Shown here: positions 21,796-33,887 of the stretch, piece after piece
Layout of the letters: each line of letters begins with the position of its first letter
How positions within the stretch are numbered: position 1 is the first letter of the stretch
DNA from: Pseudomonas muyukensis
GTDB taxonomy: Bacteria; Pseudomonadota; Gammaproteobacteria; Pseudomonadales; Pseudomonadaceae
Assembly (NCBI RefSeq): GCF_019139535.1
Contig: NZ_CP077073.1
Span: 137,501-201,500, forward strand
DNA: 64,000 nt
Direction of reading: 5' to 3'
Translations under genes and position numbers: made by a program
The notes under the pieces: model-generated
Told to the model about the DNA's origin: nothing
The model's input: only the letters and a program-made list of their open reading frames with translations
Database searches by the model: none

Positions 21796-22830
21796 CTACT
21801 TCTTCGCCGCCCAGGCGTTGAAGCGTTGCTCCAGCTGTTCGCTGTTGTCGGCCCAGAACGCCACGTCGATCTGCACCTGGTTGGCGATGTTCTCAGGCGT
21901 GGTCGGCATGTCCTTTTTCACCTCGGCTGCCAGCAGGCTCACGGCCTTGCTGTTGGCCGGGCCGTAGGCGATGTTCTCGGAGTAGGTCTTCTGCTGCTCG
22001 GGCTGCACGGTGTAGGCGATGAATTTCTTCGCCGCGTCCACATCCTTGGCGCCCTTCGGAATGGCCCAGGCGTCAAAGTCGTAGATACCGCCGTTCCACA
22101 CCACCTTGAGGTTGCTTTCCTTCTGCACCGCCGCGATCCGGCCGTTGTAGGCCGAGCTCATGACCACGTCACCCGAGGCCAGGTACTGCGGCGGCTGGGC
22201 GCCGGCTTCCCACCACTGGATGCTCGGCTTGAGTTCGTCGAGCTTCTTGAAGGCACGATCCTGGCCTTCCTTGGTAGCCAGCACCTTGTACACCTCTTTG
22301 GGCGCGATACCGTCAGCCATCAGAGCGAACTCGAGGGTGTACTTGGCGCCCTTGCGCAGGCCGCGCTTGCCGGGGAATTTCTTCGTATCCCAGAAATCGG
22401 CCCAACTGGTGGGCGCGCTCTTGAGCTTGTCGGCGTTGTAGGCCAGCACCGTGGACCAGACGAAGAAGCCCACCCCGCACGGCTGGATGGCCCCCGGCAC
22501 GTAGTCGGCTTCGTCACCGAACAGTGCCGGATCGAGCTCTTCGAACATGCCTTCATCGCAACCCCGGGCCAACTCCGGCGACTCTACCTCGACCAGGTTC
22601 CAGCTCACGCTCTTGGTATCGACCATGGCCTTGACCTTGGCCATTTCACCGTTGTACTCCCCGGCGACGATCTTGCCCTTGCCGGCCTTCTCCCACGGCT
22701 CGTAGAACGCCTTGGTCTGGGCCGCCTTGTTGGCGCCGCCAAAGGAGATCACGGTGAGGTCGGCCGCCAGGGCCTGGCCGGCGGCGAACAGCCCCAGGGC
22801 CAGGGCGGTCAGTTTCAACTGCTTGCGCAT
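21796..22830 (-). CDS. agtB: Periplasmic substrate-binding protein of the amino acid/polyamine importer
   Basis: A 344-residue binding protein starting at ATG 22830. A signal peptide of about 22 residues ends at AGQALA|AD. The mature start DLTVISFGGANKAAQTKAF belongs to the PotD/SBP_bac_8 type cluster of polyamine-like binders. A CDEGMFEELD/QPCGVGFFVWS region supplies two cysteines that may form a disulfide. It is followed by a REP palindrome, then the permeases. The ligand is probably GABA or 5-aminovalerate by analogy. Confidence 0.85.
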   Translation of the reverse strand: MRKQLKLTALALGLFAAGQALAADLTVISFGGANKAAQTKAFYEPWEKAGKGKIVAGEYNGEMAKVKAMVDTKSVSWNLVEVESPELARGCDEGMFEELDPALFGDEADYVPGAIQPCGVGFFVWSTVLAYNADKLKSAPTSWADFWDTKKFPGKRGLRKGAKYTLEFALMADGIAPKEVYKVLATKEGQDRAFKKLDELKPSIQWWEAGAQPPQYLASGDVVMSSAYNGRIAAVQKESNLKVVWNGGIYDFDAWAIPKGAKDVDAAKKFIAYTVQPEQQKTYSENIAYGPANSKAVSLLAAEVKKDMPTTPENIANQVQIDVAFWADNSEQLEQRFNAWAAKK

Positions 22831-22870
22831 TATTATTCTCTCCACAGTACAGGGTTGGTGACGCAAACCA

Positions 22871-23983
22871 TCAGTGGGCTTCGGTGATCGGATCGAGCGC
22901 GCGGCCGTGCTCCACCTCCCACCCCAGCGGTACCACATCGCCCACGGCCAGGGCCGGGTCGAGCTCGGCGATTGGCTGCTTGACGAAGAAATCGGCCTTG
23001 CCGCAGACCTCCAGGCGCACCCGCACGTGGTCGCCCAGGTAGATGAACTCGGCCACACGGCCAGAGAAGCGGTTGACGCAGCGCTCGCTGTGGCCGTTCA
23101 GGCGCACCCGCTCGGGGCGGATCGACAGGGTCACCGGCTCGCCGGCCTGGCCGACCTTCACCGCCAGCGCCTCGACCCGCTCGCCCCGGGCCAGTTGCAC
23201 CTGGCAGCGGTTGCCGTCACTGGCCAGCAAGGTGCCGTTGAGGCGGTTGTTCTCGCCGATGAAGTTGGCGACGAAGGTGTTGCAGGGTTGTTCGTAGAGC
23301 GTGCGCGGGTCGGCGATCTGCTGGATTTCGCCCTGGTGGAACACCGCCACCCGGTCGGACATGGTCAACGCCTCGCCCTGGTCGTGGGTCACATAGACCA
23401 CGGTCACGCCCAGGCGCTGGTGGATGTGCTTGATCTCCATCTGCATGTGTTCGCGCAATTGCTTGTCCAGGGCGCCGAGCGGTTCGTCCATAAGCACCAG
23501 TTGTGGCTCGAACACCAAGGCGCGGGCCAGGGCCACCCGTTGCTGCTGGCCACCGGAGAGCTGGCCGGGATAGCGCTTGGCGAAGGCATCGAGCTGGACC
23601 ATGTTGAGCACGCGCTTGACCCGCTCGCTGATGTCGGTCTTGCTCAGGTTGCGCACGGTCAGCGGGAAGGCCAGGTTCTCGGCCACGGTCATGTGCGGGA
23701 ACAGTGCGTAGTTCTGGAACACCATGCCGATGTCGCGCTTGTGCGGCGGCACGTTGTTGATCGAACGGCCGGCCAGCTGGATCTCCCCGGCGGTGGGGGT
23801 CTCGAAGCCGGCGAGCATCATCAGGCTGGTGGTCTTGCCCGAGCCGGACGGGCCAAGCAAGGTGAGGAACTCGCCTTTGCGGATGTCCAGGTTGAGGTCC
23901 TTGACGATCAGCGATTCGCCGTCGTAGCTCTTCTGCACACCCCGGAAGCTGACCAGCGTCTCGTTCGACTTCGCCTCGCTCAT
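22871..23983 (-). CDS. agtA: ABC transporter ATP-binding protein (PotA-like)
   Basis: A 370-residue ATPase starting at ATG 23983. Walker A is [12 protein letters not shown] (Lys50), the signature is [14 protein letters not shown], Walker B is [12 protein letters not shown], and the switch His is in [11 protein letters not shown]-terminal TOBE domain follows residue 280. It is the first gene of the importer operon. The upstream REP region separates it from the response regulator gene. Confidence 0.9.
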   Translation of the reverse strand: MSEAKSNETLVSFRGVQKSYDGESLIVKDLNLDIRKGEFLTLLGPSGSGKTTSLMMLAGFETPTAGEIQLAGRSINNVPPHKRDIGMVFQNYALFPHMTVAENLAFPLTVRNLSKTDISERVKRVLNMVQLDAFAKRYPGQLSGGQQQRVALARALVFEPQLVLMDEPLGALDKQLREHMQMEIKHIHQRLGVTVVYVTHDQGEALTMSDRVAVFHQGEIQQIADPRTLYEQPCNTFVANFIGENNRLNGTLLASDGNRCQVQLARGERVEALAVKVGQAGEPVTLSIRPERVRLNGHSERCVNRFSGRVAEFIYLGDHVRVRLEVCGKADFFVKQPIAELDPALAVGDVVPLGWEVEHGRALDPITEAH

Positions 23984-24141
23984 GCCCTGCACCTTCTTGT
24001 TGGAATGACTGCGTAGGCCAAGCGTAGAAGAGGCGCAAGCGCCCGGAAATCGGGGCGACTGAGAGAATGCCCTCATCCGGGTGGAAGAGTTGTTGTAGGG
24101 ATCGCCCTACAAGGATGGCGTTTTCAGGTAACTCGAGCTTT

Positions 24142-24224
24142 GTAGGAGCGGCGTTAGCCGCGATCACCCGCCAAGCGGGTGTCAGAGACAGCGGCGCTGG
24201 TATCGCGGCTAAAGCCGCTCCTAC
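24142..24224. repeat. REP doublet between response regulator and importer operon
   Basis: Two 23-base arms (24142-24164 and 24202-24224) with one mismatch, core GTAGGAGCGGCGTTAGCCGC. The 37-base spacer is longer than in the other doublets. Confidence 0.85.
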
Positions 24225-24263
24225 GCTGAGATCGCGTAAAAGCCATTGTCGTAACCAGGACAC

Positions 24264-24893
24264 TCACACCAACTTGTGTTCCATGGCGTACTTCACCAGC
24301 TCCGCCAGCGAGTTGACCCTGAGCTTCTGCATCAAGCGCGCCTTGTGGGTGCTGATGGTCTTGCTCGACAGCGCCAGCTGCTGGGCGATGTCGTTGACGT
24401 TGGCACCCTGGGCCAAGCGCTCGAACACGGAAAACTCGCGTTCGGACAACAAGGTATGCAGTGGCCGGGTCTCGGTCAGGCCCACTTCGAACACCATGCG
24501 GTCGGCCAGGGCCGGGTCGATGTAGCGCCCGCCCCCGGCCACCCGGCGGATGGCCGTCAGCAGCAGGGCCGGGTCGCTGTCCTTGGTCGCATACCCCGCC
24601 GCGCCAGCTTTCAGCGCGCGGGCCGCCATCTGCGCCTCGTCATGCATCGACAGCATCAGGATCGCCGGCGCGCTGGCCAGCGCACGGATCCGCGGGATCG
24701 CCTCCAGGCCATTGACCCCGGGCATGGAGATATCCAGCAACACCACCTCGCACGGGGTATGGCGCAAGGTCTCCAGCAACTGCTCGCCATTGCCCGCCTC
24801 GCCCACCACCTGCATGTCCCTGGCCAGGCCGATCAACTGCTTGATGCCCTCGCGGACGATGGTGTGGTCTTCGGCCACCAGCACTCGAATCAC
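24264..24893 (-). CDS. agtR: LuxR/NarL-type response regulator (AgtR-like)
   Basis: A 209-residue two-domain regulator. The receiver has the acidic pocket VAEDH, the phospho-acceptor Asp in LLDISMPGVNGLE and the Lys of YATKDSD. The C-terminal LuxR-type helix-turn-helix is LSEREFSVFERLAQGANVND. It overlaps the sensor kinase stop by 4 bases and precedes the importer operon on the same strand, so it probably activates the importer. Confidence 0.88.
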   Translation of the reverse strand: MIRVLVAEDHTIVREGIKQLIGLARDMQVVGEAGNGEQLLETLRHTPCEVVLLDISMPGVNGLEAIPRIRALASAPAILMLSMHDEAQMAARALKAGAAGYATKDSDPALLLTAIRRVAGGGRYIDPALADRMVFEVGLTETRPLHTLLSEREFSVFERLAQGANVNDIAQQLALSSKTISTHKARLMQKLRVNSLAELVKYAMEHKLV

Positions 24894-27292
24894 GGTCGTG
24901 TCTCCTGTTGCAAAGGAATCGCCACGCTCAGGCTGGTGCCCTCGCCCGGCTCGCTGTCGAGGGTCATGCTGCCCCCAAGCATCAGTACCCGCTCGCGCAC
25001 GCCAACCAGGCCGAACGAGGTTGGCCGCGCCGCGTCGACGACGAAGCCGGCACCATCGTCGATGACGGTCATGCGCAAGGCATCCTGTTCGTGCGCCAGG
25101 GTAATCTGCACGGTATGCGCCCTGGCATGGCGCATGACATTGGTCAGCGCCTCCTGGAGGATGCGGAACAGCCCGGTAGCCTTGGCATCGCTCAAGGGCG
25201 GCAGGTGGTCAGGCACCTGAACCAGGCAGGGAATCTGCGTGCGCGCCTCGAAGCGCCGGCCTTGCCATTCGATGGCCGAGGCGATCCCGGCGTCGAGAAT
25301 CGGTGGGCGCAGGGCGGTGGCCACGTCACGCACCAGCTGGAACAACTGGGCGATCAGGCGCTTCATGCTGGCCAGGCGCTCATTCAGCCCGGCATCCAGC
25401 TCGGCGTAGGCCAGTTCGCACATCGACACCTCCAGCTTGAGCACGGTCAGCATCTGGCCAAGCTCGTCATGCACTTCCCGGGCGATTCGGGCTTTCTCTT
25501 CCTCGCGCACGCTCTCCAGGTGCGCCGACAGTTCGCGCAGCTGCTCCTGGGAGGCAGCCAGCGCCAGCTCGGCCTGCTTGCCCTGGGTGATGTCCCAGAC
25601 CACGCCGTCCCAGACCATGCGGCCGTCGGCCAGGCGCCGGGTGGTGGCCTTGATGTCGGCCCAGCGCCTGGCGCCGTCACGGGTAAGGATGCGGCCCTGC
25701 CAGGACCAGTCACGGTCGCAGGCCAGGGCCAGGTCCTGGACCCGGTGATAGTCGGCGCGGTCCTCGGGGTCGACCAGGTTGCGCAGGCCCATGTCCGGGT
25801 GCTGGATCTCGACGGGCGTGTAGCCGACCAGTGCCGCGCTGCCCTCGCTGATGTAGGGGAACTCCGGGTCGCCTTCGGCCGGGTCGCGCTCCAGGCGGAA
25901 CACCAGGCCCGGCACGTTGCCGGCGATGCCCTTGAGCCGTGCCTCGCTCTCGCGCAATGCCGCCAGGGCACGACGCCGCTCGGTGATGTCGGCGACGAAC
26001 ACAACCAGGTACTCGGCATCGCGAAAGCGCAGGAACGACAACGACAGCTCTACCGGCAACTCGCTGCCATCGGCGCGCCGGCACTGGGTCTCGAACTGCT
26101 GGTCGGCGCCGTCGCCGGCCCGCGCGCGCTTCCACAGCTGCAGCCAGCGGTCCATGTTCAGGTTGGGTTCGATAGCGGCCAGTGGCCGCTCCAGTAATGC
26201 CCCCTCGGCAAAGCCGAGCATGTGCTCGACGGCGTGGTTGGCGTAGCGCACATGGCTGTCCCAGTTGACCCAGAGGATGCCCAGCGTGCTCTGGTCGAGG
26301 GAAAACTGGCTCAGGCGCAAGGCTTCTTCACGCACCTGCCGCGCCACCAGGCTTTCCCGCGCGGCCAGCAAGGCCCGCTCCAGCCTGCGTTGTTGCCGGC
26401 GTTGCCATACCAAGGTGGCCAGGGCGCACAGCAACAGCAGGCCAAACAGCAGGGCGAGGTTCTGCCAGAAGCCTGCCGACTCCGAGAACCTGGGGTACTT
26501 GGGCTGCAACCAGCGCTGGTGCAACTGCTCCAGCGTCTTGGCCGGCATGGCTTGCAGCGCGCGCTCGAGCACCTCGGCAAGCGCCGGCCAATCGCGCCGC
26601 GAGCCGACCCGCAACAGCTGTGGCAAGCCGATATCGCCGACCACCGCCAGCTCGCCGAACTCGCTCTCGCGGGACAAGCGGCTGAGCTGCGCCTCGTCCA
26701 GCACGGCGAAACCGGCCTGGCCAGCCAGCACCAGCTGCAACGCCTCGCGCTCGTTGGGCACGCCCTGCAGGTTGAGATTGGCGTAGTTGCTGCGCAGGTA
26801 GTCGGCCAGGGTGCCGGGCATGCGCACCGCCACCCGGTCGCTGGCGCCTAGCTTCTCCAGCTCCACCGCCACGCCGCCGCTGCGCAGGCCCACCACCAAT
26901 TGCGGAATACGCATGTAGGGATCACTGAACAGCCACAGGCGCAGGCTCGTCGGGGTCTGGGTCAGCCCGGGGGCGAAATCGATCTCCCCGGCCTGCAAGG
27001 CGTGCTCAAGGGCTGCCTGGTCTGGGAAACCGCGCCAGGTCAGGTCCAGTTTCAGCGCCTGGGCAATGGCGCCGACCAATTCCACGTTGGCTCCATAGAA
27101 CTGTTGCAGGCGGCGGTCGAACTGGGCATAGGGCGCCTGCAACACCAGGCCGACGCGCAGCGCGCGGTGCGCATCCAGCCATTGCTGCTGGGCCGGCGCC
27201 AGTATCACCGTCGGCGGCGCCTCCGGCCTTGCCAGGGCGATCAAGGGTAGACACAACCAGCCGATAACCCACAGGCAACGCACTCGCTTCAT
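24890..27292 (-). CDS. agtS: Sensor histidine kinase with periplasmic binding-protein domain (AgtS-like)
   Basis: An 800-residue kinase. A signal or anchor at residues 1-21 leads to a periplasmic SBP_bac_3 domain (about 30-265), so ligand can be sensed directly. One transmembrane helix follows (about 275-295, FGLLLLCALATLVWQ), then two PAS domains, a HisKA_3 dimerisation helix with REVHDELGQ, and an HATPase domain ending in FGLVGVRERVLMLGG. It is coupled to the response regulator by a 4-base overlap. In P. aeruginosa the equivalent system responds to GABA and 5-aminovalerate; here that is an inference. Confidence 0.87.
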   Translation of the reverse strand: MKRVRCLWVIGWLCLPLIALARPEAPPTVILAPAQQQWLDAHRALRVGLVLQAPYAQFDRRLQQFYGANVELVGAIAQALKLDLTWRGFPDQAALEHALQAGEIDFAPGLTQTPTSLRLWLFSDPYMRIPQLVVGLRSGGVAVELEKLGASDRVAVRMPGTLADYLRSNYANLNLQGVPNEREALQLVLAGQAGFAVLDEAQLSRLSRESEFGELAVVGDIGLPQLLRVGSRRDWPALAEVLERALQAMPAKTLEQLHQRWLQPKYPRFSESAGFWQNLALLFGLLLLCALATLVWQRRQQRRLERALLAARESLVARQVREEALRLSQFSLDQSTLGILWVNWDSHVRYANHAVEHMLGFAEGALLERPLAAIEPNLNMDRWLQLWKRARAGDGADQQFETQCRRADGSELPVELSLSFLRFRDAEYLVVFVADITERRRALAALRESEARLKGIAGNVPGLVFRLERDPAEGDPEFPYISEGSAALVGYTPVEIQHPDMGLRNLVDPEDRADYHRVQDLALACDRDWSWQGRILTRDGARRWADIKATTRRLADGRMVWDGVVWDITQGKQAELALAASQEQLRELSAHLESVREEEKARIAREVHDELGQMLTVLKLEVSMCELAYAELDAGLNERLASMKRLIAQLFQLVRDVATALRPPILDAGIASAIEWQGRRFEARTQIPCLVQVPDHLPPLSDAKATGLFRILQEALTNVMRHARAHTVQITLAHEQDALRMTVIDDGAGFVVDAARPTSFGLVGVRERVLMLGGSMTLDSEPGEGTSLSVAIPLQQETRP

Positions 27293-27387
27293 CTCTACGC
27301 TCGTCTTGGCAATGATGGCCGCCTGGCGTGGCCGTCGCGGGCAAATACCATTAGGCTGCCGGTATGATTCTGGCCTTGGATTGATCG

Positions 27388-28398
27388 ATGTTCACACTTT
27401 ATCGCACGACGCTGGCAATGTGCTGCCTGGCAGCGGCCCTGCCGCTCGGGGCGCAAGCCGCCGATGCCGAACAAGCGCAAACCGCCGCTGAAGCGGCCGC
27501 CCCCGCCCCTACCCCGCGCGCCCCGCTGCTCGAGCGCAGCCAGGACGATGCCCGGGCCCTGGAGCGCCAGGTGCCCAAGGCCGAGCAGCAGATGCTGCAG
27601 GCCAATGGCGAAAGTTTCCTGGCGTTGTGGAAACCTGCCAACGACAGCGACCCCAAGGGCGCGCTCATCATCGTCCCGGGCGCCGGCGAGAGCGCCGACT
27701 GGCCCACCACCGTCGGCCCGCTGCGCCGTGGCTTCCCCGATGTCGGCTGGGGCACCTTGAGCCTGAGCCTGCCCGACCGCCTGGCCGAACGCCCGCAGGC
27801 GCGGGTCGACGCCAAGCCTGCGCCCGCAGCCGCGGCAGAAAAGGCCCAGGGCGAGTCAGCCCCGGCCAAGGACACCCCGGCCGATGCCAACGCCAACGTC
27901 GCCCAGGCCACCGCGCCAGAGACGGATGCCGCTGAAAGCACCGACGCGGTGGAGGCCGACGAGCACACCGCCGAGGAAGATGTCGAGCGTATCTTCGCCC
28001 GCCTCGACGCCGCCGTGGCCTACGCCCAACAGCAGAAGGCGCGCAGCATCGTCATGCTCGGCAGCGGCAGCGGCGCCTATTGGGCAGCGCGCTACCTCAG
28101 CGAGAAGCAGCCGCCCCAGGTGCAGAAGCTGGTAATGGTCGCCGCCCAGACCCCGGCGCGGGTCGAGCATGACCTGCTGAGCCTGGCGCCAACCCTGAAG
28201 GTGCCGACCGCCGACCTCTACTACGCCACCCGCACCCAGGACCGCCTCGCCGCGCAGCAGCGCCTGCAGGCCAGCAAGCGCGAGAAGGACAGCCAGTACC
28301 GGCAGTTGTCGCTGATCGCCATGCCGGGCAACAAGGCCGCGGAGCAGGAGCAGTTGCTGCGCCGGGTACGCGGCTGGTTGACGCCCAAGGACGAGTGA
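27388..28398 (+). CDS. DUF3530 family secreted alpha/beta-hydrolase-like protein
   Basis: A 336-residue protein with a signal peptide (about residues 1-25, ending GAQA|AD). The conserved core includes ALIIVPGAGESADWP and VMLGSGSGAYWAARYL, which resemble the strand-loop-nucleophile region of alpha/beta hydrolases. A low-complexity Ala/Pro/Glu insert of about 60 residues (about 140-200) interrupts it. It is divergent from the sensor kinase, with 95 bases between. Enzymatic role unknown. Confidence 0.75.
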   Translation: MFTLYRTTLAMCCLAAALPLGAQAADAEQAQTAAEAAAPAPTPRAPLLERSQDDARALERQVPKAEQQMLQANGESFLALWKPANDSDPKGALIIVPGAGESADWPTTVGPLRRGFPDVGWGTLSLSLPDRLAERPQARVDAKPAPAAAAEKAQGESAPAKDTPADANANVAQATAPETDAAESTDAVEADEHTAEEDVERIFARLDAAVAYAQQQKARSIVMLGSGSGAYWAARYLSEKQPPQVQKLVMVAAQTPARVEHDLLSLAPTLKVPTADLYYATRTQDRLAAQQRLQASKREKDSQYRQLSLIAMPGNKAAEQEQLLRRVRGWLTPKDE

Positions 28399-28409
28399 CA
28401 CGCCACGCC

Positions 28410-28483
28410 CCCGTAGGCGCCAGCCTTGCTGGCGAACCAAGCGCCGCGCTGCCAGTGTTCGCCGACCAGCCGCTGCCTACGGG
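28410..28483. repeat. Degenerate REP-like inverted repeat
   Basis: Imperfect arms (about 28410-28436 and 28458-28483), both carrying a GTAGGCG/CTGCCTAC end and TTCGCC inner parts. Located between convergent genes. Confidence 0.55.
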
Positions 28484-28494
28484 CAGCGATCAGA

Positions 28495-29259
28495 TCAAAG
28501 CCCGCGCCTTTTGCGGATCATCGCATAGGCCTGGTGCAGCTCCCGCGTATGCTCGGTCGCCTCGCGCACCTTCGCCTCGCTGGCACCACTGCCCACCAGC
28601 TTGTCCGGGTGGTGCCGGCTGAGCAGCCGCCGATAGGCCTGCTTGACCCGGTCCGCCTCGGTGTCCGGCTCGACCCCCAGCAGCCGCAACGCCGCCGCAT
28701 AGGTCATGGCGCCGCCCTCGACCGCCGATTTGCGCGGTTCATACTCCAGCGCCAGGGCCTGCACCTGATTGCGGCTCAGCCCCAGTTGCTGCCCCCAGCC
28801 CAGCAGCAGGTCACGCTCCTGGCGCCCGGCCTTGCCATCGGCCCAGACCATCCGCCAGCACGCGCGCAAGGTGCCCTCGGCAGCATGCGGCTGCTGCTTG
28901 ATCCGGCGCAGATGCTGCCCCAGCCGGTCCTTGCCCGCCTTGCCGCGATTGAACGCGGCAATCGCCCGCAACCGTGCCGGCTCGCTGAGGTCCAGCCGGG
29001 CCATTTCCTGACGCGCCTGCTGAATGTGCCCCTCGGCCACCCGACCATCGCTCTTGGCCAGCCGCCCAAGCAGCACGAACAGCAGCTCGTCATCGCGCAG
29101 CGCCGGACGCCCGCCCAGGCGTTCGCGCACATCGTCCCATCCCTGCAGGCGCAGGCGCCGATCCATGGCCTGGCCCAGCAACGCCCCGAGCAGTGCCCCG
29201 GGGATGCTGGCCACGGCGAAACCGGCGCCGGCACCGATCACTGTGCTCGGCCACCACAT
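28495..29259 (-). CDS. djlA: DjlA-like J-domain co-chaperone with TerB domain
   Basis: A 254-residue membrane-anchored DnaJ-type protein. A hydrophobic glycine-rich N-terminus (about residues 8-28) serves as anchor. A TerB-like helical domain follows (about 55-170), and the C-terminal J domain carries the essential HPD in LLSRHHPDK. It would stimulate DnaK ATPase at the inner membrane. It lies 1 base after murU on the same strand, so the three genes amgK-murU-djlA probably form one transcript. Confidence 0.88.
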   Translation of the reverse strand: MWWPSTVIGAGAGFAVASIPGALLGALLGQAMDRRLRLQGWDDVRERLGGRPALRDDELLFVLLGRLAKSDGRVAEGHIQQARQEMARLDLSEPARLRAIAAFNRGKAGKDRLGQHLRRIKQQPHAAEGTLRACWRMVWADGKAGRQERDLLLGWGQQLGLSRNQVQALALEYEPRKSAVEGGAMTYAAALRLLGVEPDTEADRVKQAYRRLLSRHHPDKLVGSGASEAKVREATEHTRELHQAYAMIRKRRGL

Positions 29260-29260
29260 A

Positions 29261-30948
<1,688 letters not shown>

Positions 30949-31079
30949 TACAAGGGTCTCCGACGGCCCTAGCCGTCAAGCGGGTCATGCTTTATTATCC
31001 AGCATCTTTTTCAGACCATCGAGAGGCGTGCGGCCCCCACACGCGGGCAGATGGCACGCAGGAAGCCCGGACTAATAAG

Positions 31080-33887
31080 ATGGCATTGAAATCCCCCGCG
31101 TTTCGTAGAAAGTTTCCGTTGCTGGTGACTGGCGGTCTGCTAGCCCTGCAACCTCTGGCCACCTCGTACGTGGTCGCGGCCGAGCAGTTCGACTGCCAAG
31201 TGTCCGCCTCCGGTGGTTGGGACTGCAAGCCCAAGACCGCAGCCAACCTGCCTCCGCGCCCGGTACACCCGGGCGCTGCCGCGGCCAGCTCGGGCACCGA
31301 CGCCTCGGGTGAGGCCGTCGCGGTCGAAGCCGACAAGCCGATGCTGGTCACCGAGGCCAAGGGCCGTGGCCTGAAGTCGCGCAGCGAAGACTACAGCCAC
31401 CTGGACTGGGTCCCGCGCGAGAAGCTCACCGCCGCACAGCTGGCCGAAACCGGCCCGTACTGCGGTGGCGCCTACATCGAGCCGACCCGCCCGGGCATGA
31501 ACGACTCCACGCCCAAGGACGAATCGCCGACCTACATCAACGCCAAGGTCTCCAAGTACCAGCAGGAGCAGCAGATCGCCACCCTGGCCGGTGACGTGGT
31601 CATGCGCCAGGGCAGCATGCAGGTCGAATCCGACGAGGCCAACCTGTACCAGGCCGAGAACCGCGGCGAGCTCAAGGGCAACGTCAAGATCCGTGACAAC
31701 GGCACCCTGGTGGTCGGCGACGAAGCGCAGATCCAGCTCGACACCGGCGAAGCCCGGGTCGACAACGCCGAATACGTGATGCACAAGTCGCACATCCGCG
31801 GCAACGCGCTGTACGCCAAGCGCGCCGAGAACGCCATCATCCGCCTCAAGGACGGTACCTATACCACCTGTGAGCCGGGCAGCAACGCATGGCAGCTCAA
31901 GGGCAACAACATCACCCTGAACCCGGCCACCGGCTTCGGTACCGCGACCAACGTCACCCTGCGGGTCAAGGATTTCCCGGTGTTCTACACACCGTACATC
32001 TACTTCCCGATCGACGACCGTCGCCAGTCCGGTTTCCTGCCGCCGTCGTTCAGCACCAGCAGCGACACCGGCTTCATGCTGGTCACGCCGTACTACTTCA
32101 ACCTGGCGCCGAACTACGACGCCACCTTGTACCCGCGCTACATGGCCAAACGCGGCATGCTCATGGAAGGCGAGTTCCGCTACCTGACCAAGTCCAGCGA
32201 AGGCCAGTTCGGCGGCGCCTACCTGAGCGACCAGGATGACGACCGCAAGCTGCAGACGGACTACAAGAAAGAACGCTGGATGGTCAACTGGCAGCACAAG
32301 GGCGGCCTGGACGAGCGCCTGATGACCGAGGTGGACTACACCGACATCAGCGACCCGTTCTACTTCCAGGACCTGGAGTCGGACCAGATCGGTGTCGAGA
32401 GCCGCGACTTCATCAACCAGCAGGGTGCGCTGACCTACCGGGGCGACAGCTATACCGCGCGCCTGAATGTGCACGCCTACGAACTGGCGACCATTTCGCA
32501 GATCACGCCGTATGACAAACTGCCGCAGGTCACCTTCAACGGCATGTTGCCGTTCCATCCGGGTGGCACGGACCTGACGTATGAAACCGAGGCCGTGCGC
32601 TTTGACCGGGATCTGAAAAACGACCTTGTCAAAACCAAAGATGGATTGCTGGACACCACCACCACCATCCCGGGCCAGCGCCTTGACGAAAACGTCAGTG
32701 GCATCGCCCGTGCCAACGGTACCCGCCTGAACGCGGCCCCGGCCATCAGCCTGCCGATGCAAGCGAGCTACGGCTATATCACGCCCAAGCTCAAGTACGT
32801 CTACACCAAGTACGACCTTGACCTCGACAGCCAAGGCAAGGCACAGGCAGCAAGTCAAGCGGCGCTGCCGGGTTACGGCAGCTACAGCAGCTCGATCAAC
32901 CGCAACATCCCGATCTTCAGCGTCGACAGTGGCCTGTATTTCGACCGCAACACCCAGCTGTTCGGCACCAATTATCGCCAGACGCTCGAACCGCGCCTGT
33001 TCTACCTCTACGTCCCGTACAAGGATCAGAAAGACATCCCGCTGTTCGACACGTCCGAGAACACCTTCAGCTATGCCTCGCTGTTCCGCGACAACCGCTT
33101 CAGCGGTATCGACCGTATCGGTGACGAGAACAAGCTGTCGCTGGGCGTGACCAACCGCTGGATCGAAGACAACGGCTTCCAGCGCCAGCGCTTCAGTATC
33201 GGCCAGGCGTACTACTTCAACGACCGCAAGGTCCAGTTGCCGGGCATCAATTACCGCACGCGCAAACAAAGCCTGTCGGATGTTTCGCCGTACGCGCTGG
33301 AATACGAATACGCCTTCAACCGCGACTGGCGCTTCAACTCGGACTTCAACTGGGATCCAGACAGCCGCAGCACCCGCTCGGGCAGCGCGATGTTCCACTA
33401 CCAGCCTGAAGAAAACCCGAACAAGATCGTCAACCTCGGCTACCGCTACCGTAACGACACGATCACCTACGACTCCTTGACTGGCACCTGGAAAGACCAA
33501 GGTGGCAGCTACGGTCAGCCGGGCGATCCGAACTACATCAAGGACTACTACAAGATCCAGCAGCACGACTTCTCGGTCATCTGGCCGATCGTGCCGCAAT
33601 GGAGCGTCATCGCCCGCTGGCAGCATGACTACAACCGCAACCGCACCCTCGAGGCGATGGGCGGTTTCGAGTACGACAACTGCTGCTGGAAGCTGCGCCT
33701 GATCAACCGCTACTGGATGGACTACGACGACTTCAGCCAAGCCACCCCACAGAACGAGAAGGGCGACCACGGCGTCTTCCTGCAGATCGTCCTCAAGGGC
33801 CTCGGCGGCGTGATGGGCAACAAGGTCGAGACATTCCTGGACAAAGGCATTCAAGGTTACCGTACACGTGAAGACCAAGCTTATTGA
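31080..33887 (+). CDS. lptD: LPS-assembly outer membrane protein LptD
   Basis: A 935-residue outer-membrane protein starting at ATG 31080, after trimming an upstream frame. The signal peptide covers about 33 residues (ends VVAA|EQ). An N-terminal OstA-like beta-jellyroll (about 165-290, with [20 protein letters not shown]) takes LPS from LptA; the rest is a large 26-strand-type barrel. Cysteines occur near residues 40, 49 and 121 and as a CC pair near residue 870, suited to the required disulfides. The surA start lies inside its last codons. Confidence 0.96.
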   Translation: MALKSPAFRRKFPLLVTGGLLALQPLATSYVVAAEQFDCQVSASGGWDCKPKTAANLPPRPVHPGAAAASSGTDASGEAVAVEADKPMLVTEAKGRGLKSRSEDYSHLDWVPREKLTAAQLAETGPYCGGAYIEPTRPGMNDSTPKDESPTYINAKVSKYQQEQQIATLAGDVVMRQGSMQVESDEANLYQAENRGELKGNVKIRDNGTLVVGDEAQIQLDTGEARVDNAEYVMHKSHIRGNALYAKRAENAIIRLKDGTYTTCEPGSNAWQLKGNNITLNPATGFGTATNVTLRVKDFPVFYTPYIYFPIDDRRQSGFLPPSFSTSSDTGFMLVTPYYFNLAPNYDATLYPRYMAKRGMLMEGEFRYLTKSSEGQFGGAYLSDQDDDRKLQTDYKKERWMVNWQHKGGLDERLMTEVDYTDISDPFYFQDLESDQIGVESRDFINQQGALTYRGDSYTARLNVHAYELATISQITPYDKLPQVTFNGMLPFHPGGTDLTYETEAVRFDRDLKNDLVKTKDGLLDTTTTIPGQRLDENVSGIARANGTRLNAAPAISLPMQASYGYITPKLKYVYTKYDLDLDSQGKAQAASQAALPGYGSYSSSINRNIPIFSVDSGLYFDRNTQLFGTNYRQTLEPRLFYLYVPYKDQKDIPLFDTSENTFSYASLFRDNRFSGIDRIGDENKLSLGVTNRWIEDNGFQRQRFSIGQAYYFNDRKVQLPGINYRTRKQSLSDVSPYALEYEYAFNRDWRFNSDFNWDPDSRSTRSGSAMFHYQPEENPNKIVNLGYRYRNDTITYDSLTGTWKDQGGSYGQPGDPNYIKDYYKIQQHDFSVIWPIVPQWSVIARWQHDYNRNRTLEAMGGFEYDNCCWKLRLINRYWMDYDDFSQATPQNEKGDHGVFLQIVLKGLGGVMGNKVETFLDKGIQGYRTREDQAY

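Noticed and set aside
16252..24224. Repeated palindromes as a CRISPR array
   Set aside because: The units are inverted rather than regularly spaced direct repeats, differ in core sequence, and lie between unrelated genes; no cas gene is present.
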